From Myxococcales bacterium (GTDB taxonomy: Bacteria; Myxococcota_A; Polyangia; Polyangiales; Polyangiaceae): a stretch of DNA of 64,000 nucleotides. The notes beneath the pieces were generated by a model. It saw only the letters and a list, made by a program, of their open reading frames with translations, had not been told where the DNA came from and made no database searches. Location of the stretch: positions 1-64,000 of the forward strand of contig JACPVJ010000088.1 in the NCBI GenBank assembly GCA_016191785.1, in the 5' to 3' direction. Shown here one piece after another: positions 60,463 through 64,000 of this stretch. A program made the position numbers and the translations under genes. Each line of letters starts with the position of its first letter. Position 1 is the first letter of the stretch.

Positions 60463-62670
60463 ATGACTCTTCCCGACGTCGAGCTGTCCGTCATCGCCCC
60501 CTGCCTGAACGAGGAGCTGAACATCCCCGAGCTCACCCGGCGCATCCTGGGCGTGTTCGAAAAGGGCGGGTTCGCCGGTGAGCTGATCCTGATCGACGAC
60601 GGCTCGACGGATGGCACCGCCCGCGTGATCCGCGCGATGATGGCGGCGCACCCCGGCCAGGTGCAGGGCGTGTTCCACCCGCAGAACCGGGGCATGGCCG
60701 CCGCGTGGAAGAGCGGTGCGGGCGCGGCACGGGGCCGTCTGGTGGCGACCATCGACTCCGATCTGCAGTACCAACCCGAGGACCTCTTGCGCCTGCGCCG
60801 GGCGCTGTACGAGCACTCGGTGGACGTGGTCCAGGGCTGGCGCAGCTGGGTCGGTCGTGTGAAGGACGAGCGCTACCACATCAGTCGCGCCTTCAACTTC
60901 ATGCTCAACGGCGCCTTCGGCATGCAGCTGCAGGACAACAAGAGCGGCTTCGTGATGTGCGCGCGCGAGGTGTTTCAGGACCTCTTGACCTACGAGGGGC
61001 GCTACTTCTACTGGCAGTCGTTCATCATGGTGGCGGCCCACGCCAAGGGCTACGACTACAAAGAGATCGAGACGCTGTTCGAGCAGCGCAAGGCCGGCGA
61101 GAGCTTCCTCGCCAAGAAGGCGGCCCAGGCCAGCGTCAAGAGCGTGTTCGATCTGGGCAAGGCGCTCTGGGAGTACCAGGTCACCCGCCCGCCGGACGTC
61201 GCGCTCCAGTTCTTGCGCCGCCACCCGGTGGTCGATCGCTCCCCTGAAAAGAGCCCCACCCGAGCGTTGCGCTGGCGGACGTACATGGCCGCATTCAACC
61301 AGACCCACTGGATGATCACCCGTGACGTGGAGCACTACTACGAGACCCTGCAGAAGACCCAGTGGCTCTCGCCCAGCGCCACCCGCGAGCTCCAGGACGA
61401 GAAGCTGCGACGGCTGATCCGCCACGCCTACCGGAACGTGCCCTATTACCGCGCGAAGATGCAGGAAGCCGGCCTCCGCCCCGAAGACATCCGGACGCAG
61501 GCCGACCTCGGCAAGCTGCCGATGCTGAGCAAGGCCGACATCAAGCAGCACCTGTTCTTCGACATCATGAGCGAGAACCACGACAAGAGTCAGGTGTTGC
61601 GGATCTCGACCAGCGGCAGCACCGGCGAGCCCTTCGTCTGCTACGCCGACCGCGCGCAGCTCGAGTTCCGCTGGGCCGCCACGCTGCGCGCCCAAGAGTG
61701 GACCGGATACCAGTTCGGCGACCCCACCGTGCGGCTCTGGCACCAGACCATCGGCATGAGCGCGGCGCAGGCCGCCAAAGAGCGCGCCGACGCCATCCTC
61801 TCGAATCGCACCTTCGTGCCGGTGTTCGAGATGAACGACGAGAACCTGCAGAAGACGATGCGGCTCATCGCGTCCATCGGGCCCACGTTGCTCGACGGCT
61901 ACGCCGAGGCCCTCGACTTCATCGCGCACTTCGTCAAGACCTCGGGCAACCCGGGCGTGCGCCCCCTGGCCATCATGTCCAGCGCGCAGACCCTGCCCGA
62001 GCCCAGCCGCCGCCTGATCGAAGAGGCCTTCGGCTGCCGCGTTTTCGACAAGTACGGCAGCCGGGAGTTTTCTGGGATCGCCTACGAGTGCGACGCTCAC
62101 GCCGGCCACCACGTGGTGGCCGAGGGTTACATCGTCGAAGTCTTGCGGGACGGCGCGCCAGTGAAGCCGGGCGAGGTCGGCGAGGTGGTGATCACCGACC
62201 TGAACAACTATTGCATGCCGTTCATCCGCTATCGCATCGGCGATCTGGCCGAGGCCATGGCCGACCAGGCGTGCCCGTGCGGGCGCGGCGCGCCCCGGGT
62301 CGGCGCGATCCAGGGCCGCGTGCAGTCGATCATCCAGGGCAGCGACGGCCAGTACGTGCCCGGCACCTTCTTCGCGCACTACCTGAAGGAGCTGGATTTC
62401 GCCATCAAGCGCTTCCAGGTGGTGCAAGAGCGCGCGGGGCACCTCACCTTCCGCGTGGTCAAGGGCGGTCGCTATTCCGACGACGTGCTCGATCAGGTGC
62501 TGGCCGAGTTTCGCAAGTACCTGGGCGCCCGCATGCAGATCGACGTCGACTTCGTCGACGACATCGCGCTCGTGCGCACCGGCAAGCACGTCGCGGCGAT
62601 CTCGCGCATTCCCGTCGATTTCCAGCGCTCGGGCGGCGTGGTGGTCCGCCCCGGGCAGAACGGCAGCTGA
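60463..62670 (+). CDS. Glycosyltransferase family 2 fused to a PaaK/CapK-like adenylate-forming domain
   Basis: 735 residues from ATG 60463. Residues 1-235: GT-A fold, LSVIAPCLNEELNIPELTRR, LILIDDGSTDGTARVIRAMM, ATIDSDLQYQPEDLLRLRRA (DxD-like), GWRSWVGRVKDERYHISRAF. Residues about 300-735: phenylacetate-CoA-ligase-like, RNVPYYRAKMQEAGLRPEDI, DLGKLPMLSKADIKQHLFFD, SQVLRISTSGSTGEPFVCYA (phosphate loop), KYGSREFSGIAYECDAHAGH, RYRIGDLAEA, IQGRVQS. CapK/PaaK-like domains act in polysaccharide and lipid assembly. The fusion could add both sugar and acyl groups; the substrates are unknown. The next start overlaps its stop. Confidence 0.9.
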   Translation: MTLPDVELSVIAPCLNEELNIPELTRRILGVFEKGGFAGELILIDDGSTDGTARVIRAMMAAHPGQVQGVFHPQNRGMAAAWKSGAGAARGRLVATIDSDLQYQPEDLLRLRRALYEHSVDVVQGWRSWVGRVKDERYHISRAFNFMLNGAFGMQLQDNKSGFVMCAREVFQDLLTYEGRYFYWQSFIMVAAHAKGYDYKEIETLFEQRKAGESFLAKKAAQASVKSVFDLGKALWEYQVTRPPDVALQFLRRHPVVDRSPEKSPTRALRWRTYMAAFNQTHWMITRDVEHYYETLQKTQWLSPSATRELQDEKLRRLIRHAYRNVPYYRAKMQEAGLRPEDIRTQADLGKLPMLSKADIKQHLFFDIMSENHDKSQVLRISTSGSTGEPFVCYADRAQLEFRWAATLRAQEWTGYQFGDPTVRLWHQTIGMSAAQAAKERADAILSNRTFVPVFEMNDENLQKTMRLIASIGPTLLDGYAEALDFIAHFVKTSGNPGVRPLAIMSSAQTLPEPSRRLIEEAFGCRVFDKYGSREFSGIAYECDAHAGHHVVAEGYIVEVLRDGAPVKPGEVGEVVITDLNNYCMPFIRYRIGDLAEAMADQACPCGRGAPRVGAIQGRVQSIIQGSDGQYVPGTFFAHYLKELDFAIKRFQVVQERAGHLTFRVVKGGRYSDDVLDQVLAEFRKYLGARMQIDVDFVDDIALVRTGKHVAAISRIPVDFQRSGGVVVRPGQNGS

Positions 62671-63563
62671 TGAAGCGCCGCGTCGCGCTCGCGCTCCTGC
62701 TCTCGGGCCTGGCCCTGGGTTGCGGGGAAGATGCCGAAGACGAAGCGCCCCTCCCACCCCGGCCGCTGAGCGTGATGACGTTCAACGTGCTCTGCTCGGT
62801 CTGCAACCCGAGCGAGTACGACCCCTGGGAGGCGCGGCTCGACTACTTCGCCGACCTGTTCGCTCGCCACGATCCGGATCTGATCGGCCTGCAAGAGATC
62901 ACGCCGCTGGCGGGCGAAGTCGAGTCGCTGCTGGCGACGCTGCCCGGCCGCAAGGCGCTGTTCTTCGAGCAAGAGGACTGGCCCCCCTACCCCGACGCCG
63001 CGATCTTCTACCGGACCTCGCGGTTCCGCGTGCTCGAGCAGGGCGAGTACTGGCTCAGCCCCACACCCGACGTCCCGCGCTCGACCGGCTTCGCCAAGCC
63101 CCAGCTGCCGCGGCTCGTGGTCTGGGCACGGCTCCTGGACAAGGCCGGTGATCGCGAGATGTTCTTCGCCAGCACGCACTTCGACAACAACTCGCCCAGC
63201 CAAGAGCTGAGCGCGCCCCTGGTGCTCGAGCGCACGGCGCCCCTCGCTCAAACGCTGCCGGTGGTGTTCGTGGGGGACTTCAACTCGCAGCCCAGCGACG
63301 CCGCCTACGCGACCTTGACCACCGACGCCTCCCACGGGTTCGTCTTCCAGAACGCCTACGATCTCGCGCCCAAACCCGGGATCGTCGAAAACCAGGACCC
63401 GGACCCGAGCTACGACCCGGCGGACCGGATCGACCACGTCTTCGTGGCCGGCGCCGGGGTCACCTGGACCGCCTCGAGCTGGGCGGCGGATCTGTTCGTC
63501 TACGGCGACAAGCGGCGCTACCCGTCGGATCACTTCGCCGTCGTGACGACGCTCGATCGGTGA
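62670..63563 (+). CDS. Lipoprotein of the endonuclease/exonuclease/phosphatase (EEP) family
   Basis: 297 residues from ATG 62670, overlapping the stop upstream. Lipobox LLLSGLALGC. Motifs of the EEP fold: VMTFNVLC (N), DPDLIGLQEITPLAG (catalytic Glu), MFFASTHFDNNSPSQ, VVFVGDFNSQPSDAAY (GDFN), ADRIDHVFVAG (DH), YPSDHFAVVTTL (SDH). Secreted members act as phosphodiesterases or sphingomyelinases. Co-transcribed with the GT2-PaaK fusion, so it may act on surface glycans or lipids; inference. Confidence 0.92.
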   Translation: MKRRVALALLLSGLALGCGEDAEDEAPLPPRPLSVMTFNVLCSVCNPSEYDPWEARLDYFADLFARHDPDLIGLQEITPLAGEVESLLATLPGRKALFFEQEDWPPYPDAAIFYRTSRFRVLEQGEYWLSPTPDVPRSTGFAKPQLPRLVVWARLLDKAGDREMFFASTHFDNNSPSQELSAPLVLERTAPLAQTLPVVFVGDFNSQPSDAAYATLTTDASHGFVFQNAYDLAPKPGIVENQDPDPSYDPADRIDHVFVAGAGVTWTASSWAADLFVYGDKRRYPSDHFAVVTTLDR

Positions 63564-64000
63564 GCGAGCACGTCCGCCCGCGGGGGCTGCCACGGTGGCA
63601 CGAACCGCGGGCACTGCCGCGGCGCGCGCTCGGCGGTGATCTCGGCGAAGCCCAGGCCGGGCTCCCGGTCGAAGCGCACGTCCCCCAGCACCAGGCCGAG
63701 ACCCGGGCGCTCGACCCAGAACGGCGCGCGGGCGAAGCGCAGGTAGGCCGCAACCTCGCAGCTCTCTCGAGCCAGGGCCTCGAGCTCGGCCACGGTGGAC
63801 GAGAACTCGCGATCGAAGAAGTCCGCGTCGGTGCCCGCCGCCGCGATCGGCCTCATCGGCGCGGTGGGCGCGCCGGTGGGCAGCGCGCAAGCCTGCGCGC
63901 CGATCAGCGCCGGTACGAGGGACGCGCGCCCGCGCCGGACGCTGTAGCTGCCGGTCGCCGCGGTGTGCACCGACACGAACTGCCAGCACGCCGGGTTGGC
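63530..64000 (-). CDS. C-terminal part of a membrane-bound metal-dependent hydrolase-like protein
   Basis: The frame is open to the right window edge, so the 5' end is missing. The visible 156 residues have EFSSTVAELEALARESCEVA, AYLRFARAPFWVERPGLGLV, LGDVRFDREPGLGFAEITAE. The pattern R.....v......D.Rf....g.....v is found at the C terminus of YbcI/YdjM-type (COG1988) predicted hydrolases. This is a moderate guess. Its end overlaps the EEP gene tail to tail by 34 bases. Confidence 0.55.
   Translation of the reverse strand, partial: ANPACWQFVSVHTAATGSYSVRRGRASLVPALIGAQACALPTGAPTAPMRPIAAAGTDADFFDREFSSTVAELEALARESCEVAAYLRFARAPFWVERPGLGLVLGDVRFDREPGLGFAEITAERAPRQCPRFVPPWQPPRADVLAHRSSVVTTAK

Noticed and set aside
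60331-62757. 808-codon minus-strand frame opposite the GT2-PaaK fusion
   Set aside because: Shadow of a strong gene; covers the tRNA-Val and two genes without any motif.

Overview
The window looks like a chromosome segment of a myxobacterium-type organism (Myxococcota, probably Polyangiales). The evidence is very high GC, many lipoproteins with Gly/Ser/Ala-rich linkers behind a lipobox Cys, MopE-like DxDxDG repeats in an FG-GAP/UnbV surface protein, large TPR proteins, and a C-terminal Cys-hydrophobic-Arg tail resembling a MYXO-CTERM sorting signal. No 16S rRNA or other taxonomic marker is present, so this assignment is an inference.

Layout. (1) 1-10.9 kb is host chromosome: the 3' end of an RHS/YD-repeat gene with a variable tail and a tiny ClpX-zinc-finger gene right behind it, a DUF559 nuclease, a (alpha/alpha)-barrel secreted protein, a Pro/Ala-rich glucosaminidase-like wall hydrolase, a TPR protein, a DnaJ-type zinc-finger protein, a lipoprotein and a Gly-periodic membrane protein. 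(2) About 10.9-51.9 kb is interpreted as a ~41 kb integrated island. A perfect 21-bp direct repeat is found at 10913-10933 and again at 51928-51948, where it is the 3' end of tRNA-Asp(GTC). A tyrosine integrase with an excisionase-like neighbour lies directly beside that tRNA. (3) 52-64 kb is host chromosome again: lipoproteins including a strong selenoprotein candidate, a beta-CASP RNase, alanine dehydrogenase, PAP2 phosphatase, FG-GAP protein, tRNA-Val(TAC), a glycosyltransferase/PaaK-like fusion and a secreted EEP hydrolase.

The island is a mosaic. Its left end (11.2-16.5 kb) is scrap: a chimeric iron-binding-protein pseudogene, a decayed unknown gene, IS3-like and IS66-like transposase tails, a second tyrosine recombinase and a truncated EmrA-like gene. 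Then comes working cargo: MarR and TetR regulators, a complete RND efflux operon (MFP-RND-TolC) coupled to a CDP-alcohol phosphatidyltransferase/GtrA fusion, a TetR-thioesterase-transglutaminase operon, an HxlR/dioxygenase/QorB-like redox locus, and a second lipid locus (CDP-alcohol phosphatidyltransferase, inositol-phosphorylceramide-synthase-like PAP2, MMPL exporter, GtrA). At 39-42 kb there is a DUF2188-TIR pair of defence type followed by three gene fragments joined head to tail. At 42.1-52 kb is the element's core: a minus-strand operon headed by a 1499-residue protein that joins primase-like, zinc-finger, AAA+ helicase, 3'-5' exonuclease and family A DNA polymerase domains, then small DNA-binding genes, excisionase and integrase.

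Most notable: the one-polypeptide replication protein (43813-48312), the UGA-interrupted thioredoxin-like gene with a perfect hairpin after the UGA (53305-54057), the att repeats that define the island, and the coupled DUF2188-TIR unit. All family calls are made by eye from motifs; no database search was run.
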